From Burkholderia ubonensis (GTDB lineage Bacteria; Pseudomonadota; Gammaproteobacteria; Burkholderiales; Burkholderiaceae): a stretch of DNA of 64,000 nucleotides. Below, in pieces: positions 43,478 to 52,695 of the stretch. Where the stretch lies: contig NZ_CADFEB010000006.1 of assembly GCF_902833085.1 (NCBI RefSeq), positions 186,001 through 250,000 on the forward strand, written 5' to 3'. Within the stretch, counting starts at the first letter, position 1, and each line of letters starts with the position of its first letter. The notes below the pieces were generated by a model, which made no database searches, was not told where the DNA came from, and saw only the letters and a program-made list of their open reading frames with translations. The translations under genes were made by a program, and so were the position numbers.

Positions 43478-44911
43478 CTAGAGCGCCTCGAGCGGCGTGA
43501 TCTGGGCCAGCATCAACGTATATTCTTCCGCCGCGATCTGGCGGAATTTCATTTTTACGACGGCTTCCGCCTGGTCCTGCGGCAACGCAGGATCGGCTTT
43601 CGCATTGGCGAACAGGAGGGCGGCGGCCGCTGACACGACCTTATCGGGGTCATCGAGCCGTGGCGTTTTGGCGGGCACGTTCGGCGGCGGTATGGGCTGT
43701 TTTCCGGACTGCGATTTGCCGTCGAGCACCAGCACGAGCAGATAGATCGGCACGACGTCCGCCAGGCCGATCGGCAGCAAGTTCGACGCTTTGGGGCCGA
43801 AATGCCGGCGCACGATCGCTTGCGAGCCCAGCCGCAGCGTGAAGCGAAACGGAAATCCGGTGCGGATCGACAGCGTGACGGGATCGGCCGCGGCCATCTG
43901 CTCGATCGACGTGATGCCTTCCGCATGCAGCGACGCGGTCACGGACTTCGTGACGCCGTTCAGGTTGAGCAGTTCGTCCGGCGCGTCCTGCTTCGCTTCG
44001 AATTGGGTCAGGTTGAGCGCCCCGATCCGGCGAATCACCTTGATGATTTCATCGACCGGCAGGATCGCCAGCGTGAACGCGATCACGACGTGCGGTGTGC
44101 TGCCGGACGCCGGCGCATTGGCCGCGACGAGCGCGAGCGGTATCGCGAGGAAAAGACGGAGCGAATACCAGTGCACGTCGGACACGTTGAGTGCACGCCG
44201 CCGGATGCCCAGCACAGCATCGCTGACGACGTACATCATCGCGCCGGCAACCACCGAGACGATCAGCGGGCAGCTGAGCCCGAAAACGCATGTCGCCGTG
44301 TTCGACGAAGCGCAAGCGCTCTTCGTACAGAGCCACGTCGCGATCGCCGTGATCGCATACGTCACCACGAGCAGAATGAGGAACGGCGGCACGAACGCCC
44401 GCAGACCGTATTGCTCGTGATAGATGTTCGCGAACAGGCGATCGCCCAGTGTCGGCCAATGTTCCGAGAACGTGTCCAGACGCTTCGCGTCGCTGTCCAA
44501 CATCGGGCCGCCGTGATGTTCGGCGAACTGGATGGTCTGCAGCAGCCATTTCGACCAGAAACGCTTCAGGTAGTTGTCGAGCGCGTCGTTCTTGAGGCTG
44601 TTCTGGAACTCGTCGTATCGCGCATACCAGCCGAGGCACAGGAAGGCGATGAGCGGTGCGCCCGCGAGCACGGTGGCGATTCCGCTGACCAGGATGACCG
44701 TCCAGGGCCACTGGATCGCGCAAAACCCTTTCCAAAAGCTGCTCTCGTGAATCGGTCGGTTGGTCGCGAGCGTGGCGATCGCAATGCCGGCCACGTTGAC
44801 GAAAATCAGATAGCCGCTCAGCAAATACGCGCGGCAACGGGCCGTCCAGTGACTCATCCTCACCGGGTTCCGTGGCGGCGGCCGGACTGCAAACGGTTTC
44901 GAATTGTCCAT
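43478..44911 (-). CDS. Large membrane protein of unknown function with a helix-hairpin-helix-like segment
   Basis: A 477-residue protein that I cannot assign to a family. Several hydrophobic segments are present: LLSGYLIFVNVAGIAIATLA and WTVILVSGIATVLAGAPLIA near the N-terminus, FVPPFLILLVVTYAITAIAT and GLSCPLIVSVVAGAMMYVVS in the middle, and one near PIGLADVVPIYLLVLVLD. Between them, LNGVTKSVTASLHAEGITSI followed by EQMAAADPVTLSI resembles the Gly-rich hairpin repeats used to bind DNA or to mediate protein contacts. The start at 44911 (MDNSKPFAV) is preferred to an in-frame ATG 45 bp upstream because of length and charge, but the choice is uncertain. Its neighbours give no functional clue. 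Confidence 0.7.
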   Translation of the reverse strand: MDNSKPFAVRPPPRNPVRMSHWTARCRAYLLSGYLIFVNVAGIAIATLATNRPIHESSFWKGFCAIQWPWTVILVSGIATVLAGAPLIAFLCLGWYARYDEFQNSLKNDALDNYLKRFWSKWLLQTIQFAEHHGGPMLDSDAKRLDTFSEHWPTLGDRLFANIYHEQYGLRAFVPPFLILLVVTYAITAIATWLCTKSACASSNTATCVFGLSCPLIVSVVAGAMMYVVSDAVLGIRRRALNVSDVHWYSLRLFLAIPLALVAANAPASGSTPHVVIAFTLAILPVDEIIKVIRRIGALNLTQFEAKQDAPDELLNLNGVTKSVTASLHAEGITSIEQMAAADPVTLSIRTGFPFRFTLRLGSQAIVRRHFGPKASNLLPIGLADVVPIYLLVLVLDGKSQSGKQPIPPPNVPAKTPRLDDPDKVVSAAAALLFANAKADPALPQDQAEAVVKMKFRQIAAEEYTLMLAQITPLEAL

Positions 44912-45334
44912 ATGCAAGCTCGCGAGTGATCGCGCCCGCGTTCCGCGCGCGGGCAAAAGTCACGCGCCGACGGCGATCGGCGGGACGCGTTGCTTTGCTT
45001 CGATGGAGCGAATCAGGAACGAGACAGCGGGATCAGCCCGGTGGGGCAAGCAGATGCATGCAGCGGTGTTCGATACGCCGAGAGACGATGACTTGTCCAT
45101 GGCGAGTCCCCTGGTTGGAATGAATTTGTAAGACGAGTTGTGTTTTGACGGGCGTTCGCGCGATCGGCGTGTCGTTATGCGAACCGGCCTGGATTCGCCG
45201 CGCGTTTGATCCGTAGAGTCAAGCTAGGTCACGCACCTGAAATGTCAAGCAATGCAAGGATCTGGCGCGGGATTGCGCAGATATTGCCGGGTAATGAACG
45301 GGCTGGCCTGACGAATGCTTTCGTCGCGCGTCGG
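44912..45334. other. 423-bp intergenic region
   Basis: No supported gene. It lies upstream of the unknown membrane protein and downstream of the DUF934 gene (both minus strand). No terminator with a T tract was found after the DUF934 gene. Confidence 0.5.
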
Positions 45335-45766
45335 CTAATCGTCCGCTCTGCCGTTCCGGCGCGAATTCGGCGCTGCCGATCGCACATCCCGCTGATAGAA
45401 CCCGGAAAATCGTTCGAGCTGACGCCGCGCATCTTCCGGATCGGCGTCCGCGCCCAGCACCGCGCTCGAGAAGCCGGTGCGCTCCATCAGCAGCAACTGG
45501 TCGATCAGCACGTCGCCGGTCGCGCGCAGGTCGCCCGCGAACCCGAAGCGCTTGCGCAGCAGATACGCCTGGCTGTATGCGCGGCCGTCGGTGAACGCCG
45601 GGAACTGCAGGTCGATGCGCGTCGCTTGCGCGATTTGCTCGGCATGCGGTTCGAGCTCGTCGTCGTTCGCGATCGTCAGCGCCGCGTCGCGCGTTTCGCC
45701 ATCGTGTTCGGCAGGCGTCAGCAGCCGGATGCGCTGTGGAGCGTTCATTTGCCGTGTGTTCATCAT
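45335..45766 (-). CDS. DUF934 protein (sulfite/nitrite-reductase-associated)
   Basis: A 143-residue DUF934 protein. The conserved core is IDLQFPAFTDGRAYSQAYLL followed by RKRFGFAGDLRATGDVLIDQ and an FSSAVLGAD stretch. Family members are almost always encoded next to CysI-type siroheme reductases in proteobacteria and are thought to aid assimilatory sulfate reduction. Its ATG (45764-45766) overlaps the cysI stop (ATGA), supporting coupling. The second ATG, immediately after the first, is an equally possible start. Confidence 0.88.
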   Translation of the reverse strand: MMNTRQMNAPQRIRLLTPAEHDGETRDAALTIANDDELEPHAEQIAQATRIDLQFPAFTDGRAYSQAYLLRKRFGFAGDLRATGDVLIDQLLLMERTGFSSAVLGADADPEDARRQLERFSGFYQRDVRSAAPNSRRNGRADD

Positions 45767-47547
45767 GCGTTCGCGACGAGACGCCGCGCGTGGTTGGCGG
45801 CGGCCTTGAAGGGTTCGGGGCCGATGCGGCGCACCGTGTCGATGAACGGCTCGCTGCGGCCGCCGACGTCGCGCCGCGCGTCGAGATAGGTGGCGACGAG
45901 CGCGTCGACGACGTCGACGATCTCGTCCGCGGAGAACGACGGGCCGATCACCTTGCCCGGCTGCGCGGGGCCGCTCGCGGCCGAGCCGTCGGAGCCGCCG
46001 AGCGTCACCTGGTACCACTCGGCGCCGTCCTTGTCGACGCCGAGGATGCCGATGTGGCCGCTGTGGTGATGGCCGCACGAGTTGATGCAGCCGCTGATGT
46101 GCAGGTCGATGTCGCCGACGTCGTGCAGCTCGTCGAGATCCTGGAAGCGCTCGGCGATCGCGTCGGCGATCGGGATCGAGCGCGCGTTCGCGAGCGCGCA
46201 GAAGTCGCCGCCCGGGCACGCGATCATGTCGGTCAGCAGGCCGACGTTCGCGCTCGCGAGACCGGCCGCGCGCGCGTCTTCCCACAGCGGGAACAGGTCG
46301 TCGACGTGCACCCACGGCAGCACGGCGTTTTGCGCATGCGTGACGCGCGCCTCGCCGGCCGAGTAGCGCTCGGCGAGCTCGGCGAGCGCGTCGAGCTGTT
46401 CCGGCGACGCATCGCCGGGCGCCTGCAGGCGCCGCTTGAACGACAGCGTGACGATCCGCAGCGCCGGGTCACGGTGCGCGGCGACGTTGCGCGCGAGCCA
46501 GCGCGCGAAGGCCGGATGCCGGTGCGCGTGTGCAGCGACGCGTGCGTTCGCGTCGTGCAGGTCGACGCTGCGCGGCTCGCGCGACGGCGGCACGAAGCAC
46601 GCGGCGATGCGGTCGAACTCGGCCTGCGGAATCGTATGCGGGCCGCCGTCGTGCTCGACGATCTGGCGAAACTCCGCTTCGACGTCGTCGATGTAGCGCT
46701 GCCCCTCGGTCTTCACGAGGATCTTGATGCGTGCCTTGTACTTGTTGTCGCGGCGGCCGTAGCGGTTGTACACGCGCACGATCGCCTCGATGTAGTTCAT
46801 CACGTGCCGCCACGGCAGGAACGCGCGCACGAGCGTCGCGGTCATCGGCGTGCGGCCCATCCCGCCGCCGACGCTCACGCGAAAGCCCAGTTCCCCCGCA
46901 TCGTCGCGCACGAGCTTCAGGCCGACGTCGTGCCAGTCGGTCGCCGCGCGATCCTCGGCCGCGCCGGTGATCGCGATCTTGAACTTGCGCGGCAGGAACG
47001 CGAACTCGGGATGCAGCGTCGTCCATTGCCGCATCACCTCGGCGAACGGGCGCGGATCGGCGATCTCGTCCGGCGCGACGCCCGCGCGCTCGTCGCACGA
47101 GATGTTGCGGATGCAGTTGCCGCTCGTCTGGATGCCGTGCATGTCGACGGTCGCGAGCAGGTCCATCACGTCGGCCGCTTTCGAGAGCGGAATCCAGTTG
47201 AACTGCACGTTGGTGCGGGTCGTGAAGTGTGCGTTGCGGGTCGGCAGGCGCGTCGTGCCGAGCAGGGCCTGCGCGTCGCAGGCGGCGCGGTAGGTCGCCG
47301 CGTCGGGCACGTCGTAGTCGCGCGCGATCCGGGCGAGCACGCGCAGCTGAGCGCTCGACAGCTCGCCGTAGGGCACGGCGGCACGCAGCATCGGCGCGTG
47401 GCGCTGCACGTACCAGCCGTTCTGCAGGCGCAGCGGCCGAAACGCGTCTTCGCTCAGCGCGCCGCGCTGCCAGCGTTCGAGCTGGTCGCGAAACTGGGCC
47501 GCGCGGCTGCGGACGAGCGCGCGGTCGAATACCGTATATCGATACAT
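45763..47547 (-). CDS. cysI: Siroheme sulfite/nitrite reductase, hemoprotein subunit
   Basis: A 594-residue ferredoxin-type sulfite/nitrite reductase. The two-repeat siroheme/[4Fe-4S] architecture is visible: HFTTRTNVQFNWIPLSKAAD, the SGNCIRNISCDERAG and GFRVSVGGGMGRTP stretches in the first half, and the cluster ligands CPGGDFCALANARS and ISGCINSCGHHHSGHIGILG in the second. It catalyses six-electron reduction of sulfite (or nitrite) in the cytoplasm. It is followed by DUF934 with an ATGA overlap. The cysH, cysD and cysN genes that often adjoin this pair are not present here. Start at 47547 (MYRYTVFDRALVRSR). Confidence 0.93.
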   Translation of the reverse strand: MYRYTVFDRALVRSRAAQFRDQLERWQRGALSEDAFRPLRLQNGWYVQRHAPMLRAAVPYGELSSAQLRVLARIARDYDVPDAATYRAACDAQALLGTTRLPTRNAHFTTRTNVQFNWIPLSKAADVMDLLATVDMHGIQTSGNCIRNISCDERAGVAPDEIADPRPFAEVMRQWTTLHPEFAFLPRKFKIAITGAAEDRAATDWHDVGLKLVRDDAGELGFRVSVGGGMGRTPMTATLVRAFLPWRHVMNYIEAIVRVYNRYGRRDNKYKARIKILVKTEGQRYIDDVEAEFRQIVEHDGGPHTIPQAEFDRIAACFVPPSREPRSVDLHDANARVAAHAHRHPAFARWLARNVAAHRDPALRIVTLSFKRRLQAPGDASPEQLDALAELAERYSAGEARVTHAQNAVLPWVHVDDLFPLWEDARAAGLASANVGLLTDMIACPGGDFCALANARSIPIADAIAERFQDLDELHDVGDIDLHISGCINSCGHHHSGHIGILGVDKDGAEWYQVTLGGSDGSAASGPAQPGKVIGPSFSADEIVDVVDALVATYLDARRDVGGRSEPFIDTVRRIGPEPFKAAANHARRLVANA

Positions 47548-47711
47548 GACGTCGGATGCGTGGAAAGCGGCGACGCACGGGACGCTGGCCGCTCGTTGGG
47601 GAAGGCGCGACAGGCGTTGCGCCGAGGTAGGACAGGGTAGGGAAGGCGGGGCGGGCGAACAAGCAGCAGATGCGGGCGCAATCTGCGCAGCAGATGACGG
47701 CGGCGGCGCGC

Positions 47712-49133
47712 TCAACCCGCCTTGCGCACCGGCGGCTCCCCCACCAGCTCGCCGAGCACGCGGATCGCGCGCTCGATCTCGCGGCTCCACGGATGGCCGA
47801 AATTCACGCGCACGCAGCGCTCGAAGCCGTGCGCCGCGGAAAACAGCGGCCCCGGCGCGAAGCTGATCCCGCGCGCGATCGCCTGCCGATGCAGTTCCAT
47901 CGCGTCGATCGCCTGCGGAAATTCGAGCCACAGAAAATACCCGCCGTCGGGCCGCACCCATTCGACGCCGGCGGGCAGCCAGCGTCGCAGCGCGTCGTCC
48001 ATCCGCTCGAGCTGCCCTTGCAGCGCGCCGCGCAGCTTGCGCAGATGGCGGTCGTAGCCGCCGTGCTCGAGATAGTTCGCGATGCCGGCCTGCGCGGGAA
48101 TGCTGGCCGACAGCGTCGTCATCAGCTTGAGCCGCTGCACCTTCTCCGCATAGCGGCCCGCGGCGGCCCAGCCGATCCGGTAGCCGGGCGCGAGCGTCTT
48201 CGAGAACGAGCTGCAGTGCATGACGAGGCCGTGCCTGTCGAACGCGCGCGCGGGCAGCGGATAGTCGGGGCCGAAGTGCAGCTCGCCGTAGACGTCGTCT
48301 TCGATCAGCGGCACGTCGCGCGCCGCGAGCAGCTCGACGAGCGCGCGCTTTTTCTCCGCCGTCAGCGTGACGCCGGTCGGATTCTGGAAATTCGTCATGA
48401 ACCAGCAAGCGCGCACGTCGTGCCGGTCGAGCGCGTTCTCGAGCGCGACGAGGTCGAGACCGGTGCGCGGATCGACGGGAATCTCGACCGCCCGCAGGTC
48501 GAGCCGCTCGATCGCCTGCAGCGCCGCGTAGAAGCCCGGCGCTTCGACGGCCACCACGTCGCCGGGCCGCGTGACGGCCATCAGGCACAGGTTCAGCGCT
48601 TCGAGCGCGCCGTTCGTGACGACGATCTCGTCCACCGGCTGCGACACGCCCATCGCGAGATAGCGCAGCGCGATCTGCCGGCGCAACTGCTCGTTGCCGG
48701 GCGGCAGGTCGACCACGGTGCTCCACGGGCTGACGAGGCGCGTCGCCTGCGCGATCGACTTCGCGAGGCGCGGCAGCGGAAACAGCTGCGGCGCCGGAAA
48801 CGCGGAGCCCAGCGGCACGATGCCGGGCTGCGTCGCGGCGTCGAGCACCGAGAACACGAGGTCGCTGATGTCGACCTTGCGCGTCGCGGCGGCGCGGGGC
48901 GCGCGCCGCTTCGTGCTCGGGCGGGCGCCCGGCGCGACGTAGTAGCCGGAGCGCTCGCGTGCGCGGATCAGCCCCCACTGTTCGAGCAGGTAATACGCGC
49001 GAAACACCGTCGACTGGCTGACGCCGTGCTGCGCGATGATCTGGCGCAGCGACGGCAGGCGCGTGCCGACCGCGAGGTTGCCGTTGCGGATCTCGTCGGC
49101 GATCGTGTGGGCGAGGGTTTCGTAGCGTTTCAT
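47712..49133 (-). CDS. MocR-type transcriptional regulator (GntR DNA-binding plus aminotransferase domain)
   Basis: A 473-residue regulator. An N-terminal GntR winged helix (LAHTIADEIRNGNLAVGTRL, PSLRQIIAQHGVSQSTVFRA) is followed by a fold-type I aminotransferase-like domain. That domain carries the PLP-lysine region HCSSFSKTLAPGYRIGW and the FMTNFQNPTGVTL aspartate/asparagine loop. MocR proteins use PLP as an effector-sensing cofactor. The ATG at 49133 was selected because it opens directly into the GntR domain. It lies 164 bp upstream of cysI on the same strand and may regulate that unit. Confidence 0.92.
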   Translation of the reverse strand: MKRYETLAHTIADEIRNGNLAVGTRLPSLRQIIAQHGVSQSTVFRAYYLLEQWGLIRARERSGYYVAPGARPSTKRRAPRAAATRKVDISDLVFSVLDAATQPGIVPLGSAFPAPQLFPLPRLAKSIAQATRLVSPWSTVVDLPPGNEQLRRQIALRYLAMGVSQPVDEIVVTNGALEALNLCLMAVTRPGDVVAVEAPGFYAALQAIERLDLRAVEIPVDPRTGLDLVALENALDRHDVRACWFMTNFQNPTGVTLTAEKKRALVELLAARDVPLIEDDVYGELHFGPDYPLPARAFDRHGLVMHCSSFSKTLAPGYRIGWAAAGRYAEKVQRLKLMTTLSASIPAQAGIANYLEHGGYDRHLRKLRGALQGQLERMDDALRRWLPAGVEWVRPDGGYFLWLEFPQAIDAMELHRQAIARGISFAPGPLFSAAHGFERCVRVNFGHPWSREIERAIRVLGELVGEPPVRKAG

Positions 49134-49688
49134 CGAACAGGACAGGAGCCGCGTGCGGCAAGCGGGCTCATTGTCCAATGGCTGTCGGCAAAAGGAAAGC
49201 TTGTCGGGCTGTGCGCCGACGATGCAGCCGATCGCCGGTTTTATCTGCGCATCGCCGAATCCGCTGGTAATGCCGTGCTGCTGCACATGGTCACCGCGAT
49301 GCGGACGCCGCGCGACAGATGCGCGCGCATCCGTCGCGCGTGATCGCCGAGTTCACGCAGGCGCCGCGATGAGTTTGGCGTGCGTGCGGAGAAGATTGCC
49401 TCGCAACGAGCGTCAATTCGCGCACGCGCTGCCGATTGATATGTTGATAAGAAGATTGCGATCCGCGTGAGTCCCGCACGCAATTGTCCCGGCCAATTGT
49501 GATTTGCTTGCGGGCACAACGAATCAGGATATCGAATTAAATCCGTATCGCGAATCATTCCATTTTCCATGAAATAAACCGTAAAAAATAAAGATGCATG
49601 CGGCGAGTGCTTATTGCGTGAGGATTCTTTTTATGGTCTTGTAGCAAGCTCAAGCTATCGCATCGACTAGAGAAAAAAGGACAGTCGA
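49134..49688. other. 555-bp divergent region upstream of the PotD-like/GGDEF operon
   Basis: No supported gene. The right half is AT-rich and contains CAATTG-N7-CAATTG (49481-49499), a symmetrical element suitable as an operator. The PotD-like gene start is preceded by AAAAAAGGACAGTCGA. Promoter elements were not resolved. Confidence 0.5.
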
Positions 49689-50813
49689 ATGCAGCCAGGC
49701 GTTGCGGACACAGTCCGATTGTTCAGGGGAATCGGCGCGGGTTGGCGCGGGGTCAACGTAGCGTTGCGCACGATTCTCGTCACATTGACGTTGGGGTTGG
49801 GGTGCCCGGCGGGCTTTGCCGCGCCGGAGTCCGCAAACGAAAGCGTGTTGCGCGTGCTCGCGTGGCCGGGTTACGCGGACAACGACGTCGTCAGCGCATT
49901 CGAAACGCGCTTTCATGTTCGCGTCGAAGTGACGCTCGTCGATTCCGACGAAGCGTTATGGTCGCGCATGCACAGCGCGTCGCCGCCGCCTTATGACGTG
50001 CTCGCGGCGAACACCGCCGAGATCCAGCGCTATGCGAGCGACAACCTGCTCGCGCCGCTCGATCTGTCGCGGATCCCGAACCGGCGGCTGCAGCTGCCGA
50101 ACTTCCAGCACGTCGCGAACATCGGCGGGCTCATGCGCGGCGCCGCGACATACGGGATTCCGTTCACGTATTCGTCGATGGGGCTGATCTACGACCGCAA
50201 GCAGATTCCGGTCGCACCGCATTCGATGCTCGAGCTGTGGAACCCGCGCTATCGCGGCAAGGTGCTCGACTTCAACAGCGCGCAGCACAATTTCTCGTTC
50301 ACCGCGCTGGCGCTCGGCTATGCCGATCCGTTCCACCTGTCGCCGGCGCAGACGCGCATCGTCGCGCGCAAGCTGATCGACCTGCGCCGCAACCTGCTCA
50401 CCTACTACACGCTGCCCGAGGAGGCGACCGCGCTGTTCGTCCTGCATCGCGCGGCGCTGATGTTCGGCAACTACGGCACGCAGCAGGTCGAACTGCTGCG
50501 CCGCGCCGGTGCGGACGTCGGCTACGTGATTCCGGACGAAGGCGCGCTCGCGTGGCTCGACTGCTGGGCGATGACGCGCGGCGTCGAGCATCCGGAGCTG
50601 GCGCTCGCGTGGATCAACTACATGCTCGAGCCGGCGATCGGCTCGCTGCTCACGCAGCGCCAGGGGCTCGCGAATACGCTCACGCCGCCGCCGGGCCTCG
50701 ACGCGGGCCGGCAGCATCTGGTGTGGATCCAGCCGGTCGAGAACATCGCGCGCCGCGAAGCGCTGTGGAGCCGCATCGTGTCGGGCGACCGGCCGGAGCG
50801 TTTCGACAAATGA
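49689..50813 (+). CDS. PotD-like periplasmic polyamine-binding protein
   Basis: A 374-residue extracellular solute-binding protein of the spermidine/putrescine family. A signal segment (about residues 20-45; TILVTLTLGLGCPAGFAAPE) is followed by LRVLAWPGYADNDVVSAFE, YDVLAANTAEIQRYASDNLL, GIPFTYSSMGLIYDRKQI and GVEHPELALAWINYMLEP, all typical of PotD/PotF. No ABC permease or ATPase genes are nearby. Instead the stop overlaps (ATGA, 50810-50813) a membrane diguanylate cyclase gene. That resembles Vibrio NspS/MbaA, where a PotD-like protein senses polyamines rather than importing them. Transport by this protein is therefore less likely than signalling; ligand unknown. Confidence 0.85.
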   Translation: MQPGVADTVRLFRGIGAGWRGVNVALRTILVTLTLGLGCPAGFAAPESANESVLRVLAWPGYADNDVVSAFETRFHVRVEVTLVDSDEALWSRMHSASPPPYDVLAANTAEIQRYASDNLLAPLDLSRIPNRRLQLPNFQHVANIGGLMRGAATYGIPFTYSSMGLIYDRKQIPVAPHSMLELWNPRYRGKVLDFNSAQHNFSFTALALGYADPFHLSPAQTRIVARKLIDLRRNLLTYYTLPEEATALFVLHRAALMFGNYGTQQVELLRRAGADVGYVIPDEGALAWLDCWAMTRGVEHPELALAWINYMLEPAIGSLLTQRQGLANTLTPPPGLDAGRQHLVWIQPVENIARREALWSRIVSGDRPERFDK

Positions 50814-52615
50814 TCAAGCTCGGCCTCACGTCGAAGCTGTCGGTGCTGCTTGCATGCATCGGCGTCGTCGCGTCCGGCGCGACCGGCTATTACACGTACC
50901 GCGCGAATCGCGCGATGCTCGTGCAGGAGGCGCAGCACAGCCTGCTGATGTCGACGCAGCTGCTGGGGCAGCGCTTTACCGCCGCGCTCGGCGACGTCGC
51001 CGACGACGCGCTGGTGCTCGCGACGATGCCGTCGTCGCCGGCCGTCGCAGTCGGCAGCGACGCGGGCGACGTGCATAAGGGCGCCATGCACAAGGGCGTC
51101 ATGCAAGCGAGCGCCGCGCAGCGCCTGCGGCTCGAGCAGGTGTACTACAGTTTCATGACGCATCATCCGGAATACATGCAGATCCGCCTGATCGCGCGCG
51201 CGCACTACGGGATCGAAAGGATTCGCGTCGATCGCGATGCGCGCGGCGTCGTCGTGCTGCCGGGGAGCGCACTGCAGGAGAAAGGGCAGTTCTCCTATGT
51301 ATTCGATACGCTGTCGACCGCGCCGGGCCACGTCTACCTGTCGCCGATCGCGATCAACCACGAGATCGGCTCGCACGCGGCCGAAGGGCAGCCGATCCTG
51401 CGCGTCGGCACGCCGGTCGTCGACGCGCTCGGCGAGACGGTCGGCGCGCTCGTGATCGACATCGACCTGACGCGTGTGTTTACGCGGCTCGAGCGCGACC
51501 TGCCGGAAAGCTATCTCGTTTATCTCGCGAACGAGTGGGGGGATTTTCTGGTCCATCCCGATCCCGCGCAGGCGTTCGGCTTCGACCGCGGGCGGCGCGT
51601 GCTGATGCAGGACAGCTTCCCGGTCACGCGTCCGCTGTTCGACGAGGCGCGCACGCATGCGACGATCAACGGCCTCGCGGATCCCGAGCAGGCAATCGGG
51701 CAGATGCTCGCGTTCGCGCGCACGCCGTTCAGCCGTGGCGAAGGCAACCGTTTCGTCGTGCTCGGGCTCGCCCGGCCGCTGTCGGAGGTGCTGGCGCCGG
51801 CCGGCATGCTCGGCGAGCGGATCGTGCGGATGGTGCTGATCTCGAGCGTGCTCGCGGTGATCCTGGCGATCCTGTTCGCGCGCGCGATCACGCGGCCGCT
51901 GCAGGTGCTCGCGCGTGCGGCGATGCACGTGTTCGACGACCCCGCGGCCGAGCGGCTGCCGGTCGGGCGCTCGGACGAGATCGGCATTCTCGCGCGCTGC
52001 TTCGACTGCATGCGCGTCGAGATCCGCACGCAGGTGACGATGCTGCGCGCGAAGCAGCAGGAGCTCACCCATCTGGCCGGGCACGACATGCTCACGGGCC
52101 TGCCGAACCGGATGCTGTTCATGGAGCGGCTCGACGGCGCGATCCGCCACGCGGCGTCGACGAACGAAGGGCTCGCGGTGATGTTCGTCGATCTCGACCG
52201 CTTCAAGCAGATCAACGATCAGCTCGGGCATTCGGCCGGCGACCGCACGCTCGTCGCGGTTGCGAAGCGCCTGAACCTGGTGCTGCGCAGCGGCGACATG
52301 GCCGCGCGGCTCGGCGGCGACGAGTTCATCGTGCTGATCGCCGGGGTGCGCGCGCCGGGGCTGATCGGCGACATCGCGTCGCGCATCCAGATCGTGATGG
52401 CCGAGGAGCTGGAGTTCGGCGAGCGGCGCATGGCGGTGGGCGCGAGCATCGGCGTGAGCGAGTATCCGGTCGACGGCGCGTCGGCCGAGGAACTGCTGGT
52501 CAAGGCGGATGCCGCGATGTACGCGGCGAAGGCGTCGGCGCGCTGCGAGTACGTGCGCTACCAGGATCTGGTCGCCGGCGCGTGCACGGACGGCGCGCGG
52601 CATGCGTCTTCGTAG
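50810..52615 (+). CDS. Membrane diguanylate cyclase (periplasmic sensor-HAMP-GGDEF)
   Basis: A 601-residue protein. TM1 is near residues 8-27, followed by a periplasmic sensor region of about 310 residues (dCache-like by size and position), TM2 near 337-357 (VLISSVLAVILAILFARAI), HAMP, and a C-terminal GGDEF domain. The catalytic half contains DMLTGLPNRMLFMERL, MFVDLDRFKQINDQLGHSAG and an intact ARLGGDEFIVLI near residue 502. An RxxD inhibitory site (RSGD) lies exactly five residues before GGDEF. It should make c-di-GMP. There is no EAL domain. Translational overlap with the PotD-like gene predicts a functional pair in which ligand binding outside controls cyclase activity inside. Confidence 0.93.
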   Translation: MIKLGLTSKLSVLLACIGVVASGATGYYTYRANRAMLVQEAQHSLLMSTQLLGQRFTAALGDVADDALVLATMPSSPAVAVGSDAGDVHKGAMHKGVMQASAAQRLRLEQVYYSFMTHHPEYMQIRLIARAHYGIERIRVDRDARGVVVLPGSALQEKGQFSYVFDTLSTAPGHVYLSPIAINHEIGSHAAEGQPILRVGTPVVDALGETVGALVIDIDLTRVFTRLERDLPESYLVYLANEWGDFLVHPDPAQAFGFDRGRRVLMQDSFPVTRPLFDEARTHATINGLADPEQAIGQMLAFARTPFSRGEGNRFVVLGLARPLSEVLAPAGMLGERIVRMVLISSVLAVILAILFARAITRPLQVLARAAMHVFDDPAAERLPVGRSDEIGILARCFDCMRVEIRTQVTMLRAKQQELTHLAGHDMLTGLPNRMLFMERLDGAIRHAASTNEGLAVMFVDLDRFKQINDQLGHSAGDRTLVAVAKRLNLVLRSGDMAARLGGDEFIVLIAGVRAPGLIGDIASRIQIVMAEELEFGERRMAVGASIGVSEYPVDGASAEELLVKADAAMYAAKASARCEYVRYQDLVAGACTDGARHASS

Positions 52616-52627
52616 GCGCCGCCCATG

Positions 52628-52657
52628 CGATGAGCCCGTCGTCGGACGGGCTCATCG
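52628..52657. terminator. Perfect 13-bp hairpin after the diguanylate cyclase gene
   Basis: CGATGAGCCCGTC and GACGGGCTCATCG form a perfect 13-bp stem around GTCG. It lies between the convergent GGDEF and DUF4148 genes and could end transcripts from both sides. There is no T tract, so Rho-independent action is not certain. Confidence 0.55.
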
Positions 52658-52695
52658 TGGGAGCGGGGCTGCGCGCCGGGTGCGCAGCGGCGGAC

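Noticed and set aside
45736..47640. 634-codon plus-strand frame
   Set aside because: Antisense to cysI-DUF934; composition is dominated by Arg, Ala, Val and His without domains.
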